Below, piece by piece: positions 33,188-41,385 of a stretch of DNA of 45,963 nt. This DNA comes from Gammaproteobacteria bacterium (GTDB taxonomy: Bacteria > Pseudomonadota > Gammaproteobacteria > Steroidobacterales > UBA11654): positions 1 to 45,963 of the forward strand of contig DTSX01000022.1 in NCBI GenBank assembly GCA_012965065.1, written 5' to 3'. The translations under genes and the position numbers were made by a program. The stretch's first letter is position 1. Every line of letters starts with the position of its first letter. The notes beneath the pieces were generated by a model, which made no database searches, was not told the DNA's origin, and saw only the letters and a program-made list of their open reading frames with translations.

Positions 33188-33589
33188 ATGTTAAGGAAAA
33201 AAAGAAGAGAGGAAGAGGAAAGCGAGATCAATATAACGCCAATGATGGATATTGTGTTCATTATGTTGATCTTCTTTATCGTAACCACGTCATTTATCAA
33301 AGAAACAGGAATAAATCCCAATCGTCCAGAAGCAGAAACGGCGATTCGAGCCGAACAGGGCAATATTCTCATAGCGATTTCTCCCAGCGATCAAATTTGG
33401 ATGAACAAGCGCCCCATTGAATTGGAGGCGGTAAAAATCATGATAGAGGCAGCACACGCTGAGAACCCTGAAAGCAGCGTGGTTATAGTTGCTGATGAAT
33501 TAGCCTCAACCGGCTTGGTTTTGGATGTGATGGATCAAATCCGATCGAGCGGTATCTCTAAAATATCCTTATCTGCACGGAAAAAATAA
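33188..33589 (+). CDS. exbD: ExbD-type biopolymer transport protein, second copy
   Basis: A 133-residue paralogue of the preceding gene. The start is more charged (LRKKRREEEESEINITP), the channel aspartate Asp21 is kept in PMMDIVFIMLIFFIVTTSF, and the periplasmic domain ends VVIVADELASTGLVLDVMDQIRSSGISKISLSARKK. Its middle part (INPNRPEAETAIRAEQGNILIAI) differs from the first copy. In the Vibrio TonB2 cluster there is one ExbD, so this locus has an extra one. The two may assemble as a heterodimer in one channel or serve the two ExbB-type proteins separately. Confidence 0.92.
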   Translation: MLRKKRREEEESEINITPMMDIVFIMLIFFIVTTSFIKETGINPNRPEAETAIRAEQGNILIAISPSDQIWMNKRPIELEAVKIMIEAAHAENPESSVVIVADELASTGLVLDVMDQIRSSGISKISLSARKK

Positions 33590-33598
33590 AGGCGAAGC

Positions 33599-34258
33599 AT
33601 GGCTGCCATTTCTCTTAGTTTAAAACCGCAGCTGAGGTACTTGTCCGCATTAATTCTCGGTGTATTGATCTCACTTGGACTGTTTTTTTTAATGCAATCC
33701 CTAATCGACTCCGGTGAGCAAAATAAAAATGCCTCATCTGAAGGGCAGATTATGGAATTCATCAGAATCAGGGAAGATGAGACACTGAGTATTAAGGACC
33801 GAAGGAAACCACAGAAACCAAAGCCCCCCAAAGAGCCCCCACCGCCACCCAAACTGATAGTTGAGAAACAAGTAAAACCTACGATGAACAGAATAAAGAT
33901 CGAAATACCCAACATAGATTTACCCAGCATCGCAGGAGGAGGACCATTTTTAGGCAACTGGGCAGGCAATCCTTTGGCAGAAGGCGATGTCTTGCCCATT
34001 GTCAGGATAGACCCCCAGTGGCCCCGAGAAGCTCTTATTGAAGGCATAGAGGGGTATGTTGTGGTTGAGGTAACCATTGGTGCGGATGGTTCCGTGAAGG
34101 ATGTGCGTGTGATTCAAGCTGAGCCAAAAAGAGTGTTTGACAGGAATGTAATCAGAGCTGTTTTAAAGTGGAAATTCAAACCCAGAATTATCAATGGGGT
34201 GCCGGTTGAAAGAAAAGCAATCCAAATGCTGGAGTTTACACTCGATGACTTTAATTAA
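33599..34258 (+). CDS. tonB: TonB energy transducer
   Basis: A 219-residue TonB. A single N-terminal membrane anchor (about residues 13-35), a short proline/lysine-rich spacer (KPQKPKPPKEPPPPPK near 70-85), then the C-terminal domain: VRIDPQWPREALIEGIEGYVVVEVTIGADGSVKDVRV and IRAVLKWKFKPRIINGVPVERKAIQ. It spans the periplasm to power outer-membrane receptors for iron complexes, vitamin B12 or glycans. The short spacer is typical of TonB2-type proteins that work with TtpC. It starts 9 bases after the second exbD. The downstream gene start lies inside its last codons. Confidence 0.93.
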   Translation: MAAISLSLKPQLRYLSALILGVLISLGLFFLMQSLIDSGEQNKNASSEGQIMEFIRIREDETLSIKDRRKPQKPKPPKEPPPPPKLIVEKQVKPTMNRIKIEIPNIDLPSIAGGGPFLGNWAGNPLAEGDVLPIVRIDPQWPREALIEGIEGYVVVEVTIGADGSVKDVRVIQAEPKRVFDRNVIRAVLKWKFKPRIINGVPVERKAIQMLEFTLDDFN

Positions 34259-35561
34259 TACAACAATGACATCCGTTTTGCACAATAAAACAATACATGC
34301 CTTAGCACTTTCAATGTTATGGAGCACAGTTTTTTTAGGGATTACAGAGACATTCTCGGCAGAGAAATTACCCAGTTACCATCCATTAACAGAAGAGAGA
34401 ACCGCCCTTGAGAGAAGAAGCACTGCACCGCAAATGAATTACAACGTTAACAAGAAATTCGAAAGCGTTGCTGAACGATTCGGCAATGGTGATCTGGAAG
34501 GTGCAATGAAGAGTTTGCAATCCATGCTCAACTGGAACATTAACGACTACGAGAGAGCAGTTATCTATCAATTTATGGGGTTTGTATACGTACAACAGAA
34601 CAACATTGATATGGCAATTGAAGTATTCAGAAAGTGCACCGACCTCGACATATTGTCGACATCCCAACATCAAAGCACGGTCTTTAATTTAGCAAGCCTG
34701 TACGGGTCGAGAGAAGATTGGGACTCGACAATCAGCAGGTTGATGCAGTGGTTTAAATACGCATCTGACCCAGTGGCAGAAGCTTATATTATGATGGGTA
34801 TAGCGTATTTTCAGAAAGGCGATCCATTGACGGCACTTCCTTACATCCATATTGCCAATATTAAATCCAAAAAACCCCAAGAAAGCTGGCACCAGTTGGA
34901 ATTAGCAATCTTATTTTTAAACAAACGTTTTGAAGCAGCGGTCGAAATTCTCAAAAGAATGGCCACCTATTGGCCAGACAAGGAAAAGTACTGGGAAACC
35001 ATGGCGGGCGCTTACATGGAATTGCAGAAAGATCCTGATGCTCTTTCGGCATTGACACTTGGCTACAAAAATAACGCAATCAGCAAGAAAGAAACCCTTG
35101 AGAACCTTGCTCGATTAAGCCTATATTTAGAGATTCCATACCAGGCAGCCACGATAGTCGAAGAAAACATCAATAACGGCTCACTGGAGAAGAACGAGAA
35201 AAACTTGAAATTATTACTTGGTGCTTGGACCGCTGCTAGAGAGTTTGATCAGGCCATCGAGGTTATCAATGTTTTGGCACCCATGATCAATGATGGAGAC
35301 CTATACATTCAAAAAGCCATGTTGCTGAATGAAAAGGGAGACTGGGAAGGCATAAAACTGGCGGCAAGCCAGGCTTTAAATACTGGCAATTTGAAAAAAC
35401 CTGGAGATATTTACATCCTTATGGGTATGGCACAAACGGAATTAGAGGAATACGTCCAGGCCATCAACTCTTTTGAAAAAGCCGTTGAATTGGGTACCGA
35501 TGGCAATAAAAGAAATGCCGAAGCCTGGATTGAATACGTCACCGATCGAAAAGGAAGTTAA
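34245..35561 (+). CDS. Tetratricopeptide repeat protein of the TonB2 cluster
   Basis: A 438-residue exported TPR protein. The first 40 residues contain a signal peptide (ALALSMLWSTVFLGITETFSA). Several TPR-like helical pairs follow through to the C-terminus, e.g. YQFMGFVYVQQNNIDMAIEVFRKC and IYILMGMAQTELEEYVQAINSFEKAVELG. The start at ATG 34245 overlaps the end of tonB and has GGAG (34231-34234) at good spacing; ATG 34266 is the alternative and gives a more ordinary signal peptide. TPR genes end TonB2/TtpC clusters in related bacteria and probably encode a periplasmic assembly or receptor-linked factor. The stop is one base from the convergent acyltransferase gene. Confidence 0.87.
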   Translation: MTLINTTMTSVLHNKTIHALALSMLWSTVFLGITETFSAEKLPSYHPLTEERTALERRSTAPQMNYNVNKKFESVAERFGNGDLEGAMKSLQSMLNWNINDYERAVIYQFMGFVYVQQNNIDMAIEVFRKCTDLDILSTSQHQSTVFNLASLYGSREDWDSTISRLMQWFKYASDPVAEAYIMMGIAYFQKGDPLTALPYIHIANIKSKKPQESWHQLELAILFLNKRFEAAVEILKRMATYWPDKEKYWETMAGAYMELQKDPDALSALTLGYKNNAISKKETLENLARLSLYLEIPYQAATIVEENINNGSLEKNEKNLKLLLGAWTAAREFDQAIEVINVLAPMINDGDLYIQKAMLLNEKGDWEGIKLAASQALNTGNLKKPGDIYILMGMAQTELEEYVQAINSFEKAVELGTDGNKRNAEAWIEYVTDRKGS

Positions 35562-35562
35562 A

Positions 35563-36351
35563 TCAAGGAAATGACTTTTCTTTCAAATCAGGCTCATTAA
35601 TTTCGCCTAGCATCAAACTACGCGATTTTTCAGCAATCCCTTCAGCCCCGTTGTCAACATCTTTGGCGTATATGGGTGGGAAAATGGTGATGGTGAGGGG
35701 AACTTTGCTCGGCCACCAAATTTCTGATCGGAGCATTTGCCGGGTTCCACTGATTGCAACCGGTATGACTGGTATATCGTTTTTTACAGCGGTGACGAAA
35801 GCACCCAACTTAAATTTTCCCAACCCATCTTCTGCATAAAAAGTCCCTTCAGGGAAAAAAATAATCGAATCCAATTCTTGGCTGCTGGTCATAATCCGTC
35901 TTATGTCTTGGGCGCCCTTTCTTGCGTTAAATCTGTCTACCAAATGTGTACCCAATTTTCTTACGATATAACCAAGAAAGGGAACGTGTTTCAGTTCCCT
36001 TTTCGCAACGTAGGCATATTGAGGAGGCAGCACCGCACTCAATATTATAGGATCTATGTAACTGGCATGATTGGCAACGAGAATTGATGAAGCATCGGTA
36101 AGATTTTCATAGCCTTTAACACGGACTTTAAAGCGCAGTACTTTAAGAATTATGGTTACCCCTTTTTTGGCTATCAAACGAGTGGTTCGAACATTAGAAG
36201 TGAAAGGAAAGCAGAGAATAATACCCAAGACTACAATCAGAAAAACAAGCCAGGCCCAGAAGCCGAAGAAATATGCGTTCAGTACTTTCACAGCAAATTT
36301 TTTGGATTTTTTATGGTAAAACGTCCTATTCTTATAGGCTATGATACACAA
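35563..36351 (-). CDS. Lysophospholipid acyltransferase family protein (PlsC-like)
   Basis: About 240-262 residues, one N-terminal membrane helix (AYFFGFWAWLVFLIVVLGIILCF), then the acyltransferase motifs NHASYIDPIIL (His-x4-Asp) near 93-103 and FFPEGTFYAEDG near 165-176, with VPVAISGTRQML following. It would acylate 1-acyl-glycerol-3-phosphate or a similar lipid at the inner membrane. The start is unsure: the frame opens with TTG at 36351, and a GTG at 36291 just before the membrane helix is equally possible. There is no ATG before the helix. It is divergent from xerD, whose ATG is 13 bases from the TTG. Confidence 0.86.
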   Translation of the reverse strand: MCIIAYKNRTFYHKKSKKFAVKVLNAYFFGFWAWLVFLIVVLGIILCFPFTSNVRTTRLIAKKGVTIILKVLRFKVRVKGYENLTDASSILVANHASYIDPIILSAVLPPQYAYVAKRELKHVPFLGYIVRKLGTHLVDRFNARKGAQDIRRIMTSSQELDSIIFFPEGTFYAEDGLGKFKLGAFVTAVKNDIPVIPVAISGTRQMLRSEIWWPSKVPLTITIFPPIYAKDVDNGAEGIAEKSRSLMLGEINEPDLKEKSFP

Positions 36352-36364
36352 TCATTGAAGAACT

Positions 36365-37279
36365 ATGACACATTCGATTCCAGATCCAAACTCTTCGCAT
36401 TCTGATATAGATTCATTCCTTGACTCTATATGGATGGAACAAGGCTTGGCTAAAAACACCTTGTCGGCTTATCGTTCTGATTTGTTAATTTTGGAACGAT
36501 GGACAATAAATAAAAACTTAACACTGAGAAAGATTTCAAGGGCTGACTTGTTGGATTTTATTTCCGAGCGAGCTAATTTGGGTTCAAGTTCTCGTTCTTC
36601 TGCAAGACAACTCTCCACATTTAGGCGGTTTTACAATTACCTTTGTGGACAAGAAATTATTTCTCAGAACCCAACGTTAAAAATCTCAATGCCTAAATTG
36701 GGTAGATCCTTGCCGAAAATGATTTCTGAGGAAGAAGTGATTAAGCTCATTAAAGCACCTGTGGTCAAAAAACCCTTGGGCTTCAGGGACAGAACAATGC
36801 TTGAAGTACTTTACGCAACTGGCCTAAGAGTTTCGGAATTGGTGCAGCTAAAGCAAACGCAATTAAATTTAAACCAAGGCTTTATCAGGGTTATGGGAAA
36901 AGGCAACAAGGAACGGTTGGTGCCTCTTGGTGGGATTGCAAAAAATTGGCTGAAGCGTTATTTGAAAGGTCCCATTCATGAGATTCTGGGTGAGCGGAAT
37001 ACAGACTACCTGTTTCCAACGAGAACCTCAGAATGTATTTCCAGACAGGCATTTTGGCAGTTGACCAAGAAGTACGCAAATAAAACAGGGATCAGATCTG
37101 ATTTATCACCGCATACACTAAGGCATGCTTTTGCAACACATTTGCTCAACCATGGTGCCGATTTAAGAGTGGTTCAAATGTTGTTGGGACACAGTGATTT
37201 ATCGACCACACAGATCTACACTCATGTTGCTCAACAAAGACTCAAAGATATCCATGAAAAACACCATCCTAGAGGTTGA
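36365..37279 (+). CDS. xerD: Tyrosine recombinase XerD
   Basis: A 304-residue tyrosine recombinase of the XerC/XerD type, resolving chromosome dimers at dif with its partner. The N-terminal SAM-like domain covers about residues 15-105. The catalytic residues are Arg155 (ATGLRVSEL), Lys179 (MGKGNKERLVPLGG), His250 and Arg253 (SPHTLRHAFATHLLNHGADLRVVQ, of which HTLRH is the signature), His276 (LLGHSDLSTTQIY) and the nucleophile Tyr285. XerD rather than XerC is favoured because a DsbC gene follows, as in many gammaproteobacteria. It is a housekeeping gene; no integron or mobile element sequence adjoins it. Confidence 0.93.
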   Translation: MTHSIPDPNSSHSDIDSFLDSIWMEQGLAKNTLSAYRSDLLILERWTINKNLTLRKISRADLLDFISERANLGSSSRSSARQLSTFRRFYNYLCGQEIISQNPTLKISMPKLGRSLPKMISEEEVIKLIKAPVVKKPLGFRDRTMLEVLYATGLRVSELVQLKQTQLNLNQGFIRVMGKGNKERLVPLGGIAKNWLKRYLKGPIHEILGERNTDYLFPTRTSECISRQAFWQLTKKYANKTGIRSDLSPHTLRHAFATHLLNHGADLRVVQMLLGHSDLSTTQIYTHVAQQRLKDIHEKHHPRG

Positions 37280-37308
37280 TTTTTTGTAAACTAGACGTAG
37301 TGAATAAT

Positions 37309-38073
37309 ATGAAAAGAAAATTACTATACATTTTTCTACTGCTGAATATTCACCCAGTCCTTGCCGGTGAATCTTCGATTGCTGATAATTCAGAGACTTC
37401 TCAGATGAATGAGATCCAAGAGAACAAATCAAGACTTCTTGCAGAGTTGTTCGATGTTTTCCCTGGAGGCAAAGATGCCAAGATCACAGAATCAAGTATC
37501 CAAGGTCTATACACAGTTTCCATTGGGTCACAGGTTTTTTATATGAGTCAGAATGGTAAATTTATTTTGCGTGGTGATATTTACGATACGGAATCGGGGA
37601 CTAATTTGACGGAGCGGGAAAGGATCTCAGCTCGAAAAGATTTTCTCAATCAGCTGGATGAAGAGGAAATGGTGATTTTTGCACCAGACGATTTCCAGCA
37701 CACTGTTACCGTGTTTACCGATGTGGACTGCGGTTATTGCAGGAAATTTCACAGTGAAATTGACGAGGTGATGGAGCAGGGTATTCGGGTTCGTTATCTC
37801 TTTTTCCCGAGGACAGGTCCAGATACAGAGAGTTGGGAAAAGGCAGAGAAAGTTTGGTGCAGCCAGGATCGCCAGAGTGCCATAACAAGGGCTAAACAGG
37901 GCAAAAACTTGAAAGCTAAAGTCTGCTCAGACACACCCGTTCAGAAACATTACAGTCTTGGGCAAGTGTTTATGGTACAGGGCACACCAACGATGGTTAC
38001 TGACAAAGGAAAGATAATTATTGGCTACATGCCAGCGGATGCCTTGAAAGCTCGTCTGGAATCTGATTTTTGA
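37309..38073 (+). CDS. dsbC: Thiol:disulfide interchange protein DsbC
   Basis: A 254-residue periplasmic disulfide isomerase. The signal peptide is MKRKLLYIFLLLNIHPVLAG. An N-terminal dimerisation domain (about 40-100, with SIQGLYTVSIGSQVFYMSQNG) precedes the thioredoxin-fold domain with active-site Cys141-Gly-Tyr-Cys144 and the cis-proline loop QGTPTMV. The ATG at 37309 was chosen over an upstream TTG at 37276 because it gives a proper signal peptide. The order xerD-dsbC is conserved in gammaproteobacteria. Its stop lies 1 base from the convergent ferredoxin gene. Confidence 0.94.
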   Translation: MKRKLLYIFLLLNIHPVLAGESSIADNSETSQMNEIQENKSRLLAELFDVFPGGKDAKITESSIQGLYTVSIGSQVFYMSQNGKFILRGDIYDTESGTNLTERERISARKDFLNQLDEEEMVIFAPDDFQHTVTVFTDVDCGYCRKFHSEIDEVMEQGIRVRYLFFPRTGPDTESWEKAEKVWCSQDRQSAITRAKQGKNLKAKVCSDTPVQKHYSLGQVFMVQGTPTMVTDKGKIIIGYMPADALKARLESDF

Positions 38074-38074
38074 T

Positions 38075-38398
38075 TTACCGTTCCAGATATTTCAGTTTGT
38101 CTTTGACCTCTCGCCAATCATCAGCGTCAGGAGGCGGGGTTGGTGCATGAGTGATCACTGGCCAGATCTGAGATAGTTCTTGGTTTAATTCCAGAAATTT
38201 TTCTTGCCCCTCAGGGATTTCATCATCAGCAAAAATAGCATCAACGGGACATTCAGGTTCGCACAACGCACAATCTATGCACTCATCAGGATCAATGACA
38301 AGCATGTTTGGACCTTCATAAAAGCAGTCAACAGGGCAAACTTCGACGCAATCACCCAACTTGCATTTAATACAGCTTTCTCCAACTAAAAACGTCAT
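38075..38398 (-). CDS. fdxA: 7Fe ferredoxin FdxA
   Basis: A 107-residue bacterial ferredoxin of the 3Fe-4S plus 4Fe-4S type. The N-terminal CIKCKLGDCVEVCPVDCF supplies the 3Fe-4S site plus one cysteine for the other cluster, and CIDCALCEPECPVDAI supplies the 4Fe-4S site. The C-terminal extension of about 45 residues, rich in Glu, Trp and Pro, is typical of the FdxA family. It carries electrons at low potential in the cytoplasm; the partner is not known. It appears to be a single-gene unit with its start 66 bases from the stop of the nudix gene. Confidence 0.94.
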   Translation of the reverse strand: MTFLVGESCIKCKLGDCVEVCPVDCFYEGPNMLVIDPDECIDCALCEPECPVDAIFADDEIPEGQEKFLELNQELSQIWPVITHAPTPPPDADDWREVKDKLKYLER

Positions 38399-38464
38399 TT
38401 TGTACCTATGGTTTCAAGTCTTGTTGCACATGATGACATAAAATTTTATTTATTTATAGAAGGG

Positions 38465-38992
38465 TTAGGGCAGGGTTTCATAAACTGGCTGCCAATCGTC
38501 CTCGGATTTGTTAATTTGTGCTCTAAGTGCAATTTTTCCGGTTTTAAATGCCATTCGTTCCCATGGAATTTCTGAGAGCTTAAACAACTTAACATCCAAC
38601 GATTCTTTTCCGGGACCGAATTCTAAATTCTGGAGATGAGCTCTGAAGAATACGTGAACCTGATGTGCATGAATGACATCTACCACTGCGATCAAAGGCC
38701 CAATTATTGGTTTAATCAACGCTTCTTCCTTTGCTTCTCTCGCAGCCCCATCTGTGAGCCCTTCTCCATTTTCTAGAAATCCTGCAGGCAAGGTCCAATA
38801 GTTGCTTCTTGGCTCGATTGCTCTGAGGCATAAAAGAACTTGGCCTTTGTACATTGGCACGGATCCAACAACTACCCTAGGGTTTTCATAGTGGATGAAA
38901 TCACATTGGGTACAAATGAATCTGGGTATATCATCGTCTTTGGGTACTTCAAACTTAATTGAACCCCCACATTGCGAACAAAATTTCATCAT
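38465..38992 (-). CDS. NUDIX hydrolase with zinc ribbon
   Basis: A 175-residue NUDIX protein beginning MMKFCSQCGGSIKFEV. A four-cysteine zinc ribbon (FCSQCGG and ICTQCDF) occupies the first 35 residues. The NUDIX box is GFLENGEGLTDGAAREAKEEALI; it keeps the metal-binding REAKEE glutamates but has Leu in place of the usual late glycine of the consensus. Relatives hydrolyse ADP-ribose, NADH or other nucleoside diphosphate derivatives; the substrate cannot be named. Several methionine codons allow starts at 39004, 38992 or 38989. It lies next to the tRNA-Leu gene on the same strand. Confidence 0.85.
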   Translation of the reverse strand: MMKFCSQCGGSIKFEVPKDDDIPRFICTQCDFIHYENPRVVVGSVPMYKGQVLLCLRAIEPRSNYWTLPAGFLENGEGLTDGAAREAKEEALIKPIIGPLIAVVDVIHAHQVHVFFRAHLQNLEFGPGKESLDVKLFKLSEIPWERMAFKTGKIALRAQINKSEDDWQPVYETLP

Positions 38993-39009
38993 AAACTTTA
39001 CCAATTAAA

Positions 39010-39093
39010 TGCCGGGAGAGAGACTCGAACTCTCACGGGTTTAACCCCACCGGATTTTGAGTCCGGCGCGTCTACCAATTCCGCCATCCCGGC
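39010..39093 (-). tRNA. tRNA-Leu, anticodon CAA
   Basis: Read on the minus strand, the gene starts GCCGGGA at 39093 and ends TCCCGGC plus the discriminator A at 39010, a perfect 7-base acceptor stem. The anticodon stem CCGGA/TCCGG encloses the loop CTCAAAA, giving anticodon CAA (reads UUG). The long variable arm with GGG/CCC pairing and the T arm (GAGAG-TTCGAGT-CTCTC) are typical of leucine tRNAs. CCA is not encoded; the bases after the discriminator are TTT. Confidence 0.96.
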
Positions 39094-39106
39094 TATCCAT
39101 TAAAAA

Positions 39107-39135
39107 AGAATACCTTGGCAAAAATGCGCAGTCCA
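39107..39135 (-). promoter_or_regulatory. Predicted promoter of tRNA-Leu
   Basis: On the minus strand, TGGACT (39130-39135) and TATTCT (39107-39112) are separated by exactly 17 bases, and would start transcription about 7 bases before the mature tRNA end. No strong GC-rich discriminator is visible. Confidence 0.5.
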
Positions 39136-39152
39136 CACTCTTTATATTTAAT

Positions 39153-39182
39153 TTGCTCAATATTATTTTCCAGTCAGATAAT
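39153..39182 (+). promoter_or_regulatory. Predicted promoter of the queA-tgt-yajC-secDF operon
   Basis: TTGCTC (39153-39158) and GATAAT (39177-39182) are separated by 18 bases. Transcription would begin near 39189, which excludes the upstream in-frame start at 39182 and supports the ATG at 39200. It is divergent from the tRNA promoter. Confidence 0.42.
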
Positions 39183-39199
39183 TGGGTAGAATATTCACG

Positions 39200-40216
39200 A
39201 TGAAAGTCTCAGATTATTACTTTGACCTCCCAGAAAATCTTATTGCACAGAAACCGACTGATGAGAGATGCTCTAGCAAACTTCTTTGTGTTCACAGCGG
39301 CAATTTTGATGACAGAATATTTTCAGAACTTCCAAAGATTCTCTCGAAAAATGATCTACTGGTGTTAAATAACACGAAGGTGATGCCTTCTCGTTTATTT
39401 GGTAAAAAAACAACCGGTGGTAGGGTGGAAATTTTGGTTGAAAGAATTTTGGAAAAGGATATTGCCCTGGTCCAAACCAGGTCCAATAGACGACTTCAAC
39501 CCGGAAGCCTGATCGATTTGGGCAATAAAGTGACCCTCAAAGTTTTAACCTTAGAAAGTGATTTTCTTCGGGTAAAATTTTCAATGCCCATCGTTAATAT
39601 CCTTAATGATATTGGTCATATTCCTTTGCCACCATACATAAAAAGAATGCCCGATGCAGATGACAAAGATAGGTATCAAACGGTTTTTGCAAAGGAGTGG
39701 GGTGCAGTGGCAGCTCCCACAGCGGGCCTGCATTTCGATCGGGGATTGCTGATGACCGTTCGGGAGAAAGGGATACAGATTGGAATGGTTACCCTACACA
39801 TTGGAGCGGGCACGTTTATGCCTCTACGGGAAGAACAACTCAAAACAAAGCGACTGCACAAAGAACATGTGATTGTTGACGAGGAATTGTGCCGTAAAAT
39901 AGAACGCACTGCATCTAAAGGCGGCCGGGTTGTTGCTGTTGGAACCACCGTAACCCGTGCTCTCGAATCTGCGGTTTCATCCAGGAGAATAAAACCAATG
40001 TGCGGTGACACAGATCTCTTCATCTATCCTGGATTTGAGTTTAAAATTGTTGATGCAATAATTACGAATTTCCATTTACCGGGATCATCTTTGATCATGC
40101 TTGTATCCGCATTTATTGGGAGAAATAACATTAAACAGGCTTACCAACATGCGATCGACCGAGACTATCGATTTTACAGTTACGGTGATGCAATGTTTCT
40201 TGAGAAATCAGTTTAA
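39200..40216 (+). CDS. queA: S-adenosylmethionine:tRNA ribosyltransferase-isomerase
   Basis: A 338-residue QueA, which transfers and isomerises the ribosyl part of SAM to the 7-aminomethyl-7-deazaguanine in tRNA, giving epoxyqueuosine. Signatures: MKVSDYYFDLPENLIAQKP at the start, DLLVLNNTKVMPSRL, HIPLPPYIKR, VAAPTAGLHF and LHIGAGTFMPLR, and ITNFHLPGSSLIMLVSAF near the end. The ATG at 39200 is preferred over a codon at 39182 because the promoter overlaps the latter. It is followed 12 bases later by tgt, the preceding step of queuosine synthesis; folE, which supplies the precursor, is elsewhere in the window. Confidence 0.96.
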   Translation: MKVSDYYFDLPENLIAQKPTDERCSSKLLCVHSGNFDDRIFSELPKILSKNDLLVLNNTKVMPSRLFGKKTTGGRVEILVERILEKDIALVQTRSNRRLQPGSLIDLGNKVTLKVLTLESDFLRVKFSMPIVNILNDIGHIPLPPYIKRMPDADDKDRYQTVFAKEWGAVAAPTAGLHFDRGLLMTVREKGIQIGMVTLHIGAGTFMPLREEQLKTKRLHKEHVIVDEELCRKIERTASKGGRVVAVGTTVTRALESAVSSRRIKPMCGDTDLFIYPGFEFKIVDAIITNFHLPGSSLIMLVSAFIGRNNIKQAYQHAIDRDYRFYSYGDAMFLEKSV

Positions 40217-40228
40217 AGGAGAGCATGA

Positions 40229-41338
40229 ATGCAATTTAAAATTTTCAATCAAGATGCCCTGGCTCGGGTTGGGGAGTTGCATTTTTCCAGGGGGGTTATT
40301 CAAACACCCGTGTTCATCCCAGTAGGGACTTACGCTACAGTTAAGACAATGACTCCAGATGAATTGCTGGCAATGGGCGCAGAAATCGTTCTCGGCAATA
40401 CTTACCACTTAATGGTAAGGCCAGGGGAGGATGTGATTTCGCTGCACAAAGGTTTGCATAATTTTATGGGTTGGCAAAAACCTATTTTGACTGATTCAGG
40501 CGGTTTCCAAATTTGGAGTCTCTCTAAAAAAACTAAAATCAATGACGACTTTGTCGAGTTTGACTCCCCCGTTAATGGTGACATTATTCGCTTAACACCT
40601 GAAAAAGCGATGCAGATTCAAGACACTCTTGGCAGCGACATACAAATGGTACTCGACGAATGCACCCATTACCCTGCCAGCAAAAGTGAAGCAGAATCAT
40701 CCATGCTGAGGTCGGTAAAATGGGCACATCGGAGTTTTGATGCTTTTAACGCTGTGAAACACGATAACGATTCTGCTTTGTTTGGCATCATTCAAGGCGG
40801 GATGTTCCAAGAGCTTAGGAAAAGAAATCTGCAGCAACTCATGGATTTGAATTTTCATGGATTGGCCATTGGTGGCTTGTCCGTTGGTGAACCTGAACAA
40901 GAGAGAATGGATGTTTTGGAATCATTGGTTCCAAAAATGCCGAAACGACTTCCTCGATATCTTATGGGTGTTGGGACCCCAGTTGATATTGTAAAATCCG
41001 TGTCCGTTGGGATTGATATGTTTGATTGCGTTATTCCAACCAGGCACGCACGCAATGGTCAAATTTACACTTCTGGGGGCGTCGTGCGGATCAAAAATGC
41101 CAAACATCAAAGAGATACCAATCCTTTGGATGCAAATTGTTCTTGCTACACATGTCAAAATTTCTCACGTTCTTATATTAGGCACCTTCTAAAATGCAAT
41201 GAAATCCTTGGTTCTAGGCTTGCAACCATCCATAATCTGTTTTTTTATCTCGATTTAATGAGCCAAATACAAGAGTCTATTCGAAAAAATGAATTCAAAA
41301 AATTTGCTAATGCCTTCATTCAGAGTTATCAGCAATAA
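40229..41338 (+). CDS. tgt: tRNA-guanine transglycosylase
   Basis: A 369-residue TIM-barrel enzyme that exchanges guanine-34 for preQ1 in tRNAs with GUN anticodons. The catalytic aspartates are in LTDSGGFQIWSLS (residues 87-99) and in MFDCVIPTRHARNG. LAIGGLSVGEPEQE is the substrate loop. The zinc site is CSCYTCQ followed by SYIRHLLKCNEILG. The length is standard for bacterial Tgt. A GGAGAG ribosome site lies before the ATG. Gene order queA-tgt-yajC-secD-secF is conserved in gammaproteobacteria. Confidence 0.97.
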   Translation: MQFKIFNQDALARVGELHFSRGVIQTPVFIPVGTYATVKTMTPDELLAMGAEIVLGNTYHLMVRPGEDVISLHKGLHNFMGWQKPILTDSGGFQIWSLSKKTKINDDFVEFDSPVNGDIIRLTPEKAMQIQDTLGSDIQMVLDECTHYPASKSEAESSMLRSVKWAHRSFDAFNAVKHDNDSALFGIIQGGMFQELRKRNLQQLMDLNFHGLAIGGLSVGEPEQERMDVLESLVPKMPKRLPRYLMGVGTPVDIVKSVSVGIDMFDCVIPTRHARNGQIYTSGGVVRIKNAKHQRDTNPLDANCSCYTCQNFSRSYIRHLLKCNEILGSRLATIHNLFFYLDLMSQIQESIRKNEFKKFANAFIQSYQQ

Positions 41339-41385
41339 ATGTTTATGTGTCATAATTGCACAATTATTTTTATCAAAGGATCAGC

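Noticed and set aside
36365..37279. Integrase of a mobile element
   Set aside because: Length, motifs and the adjacent dsbC fit chromosomal XerD; no attachment repeats or phage genes are nearby.
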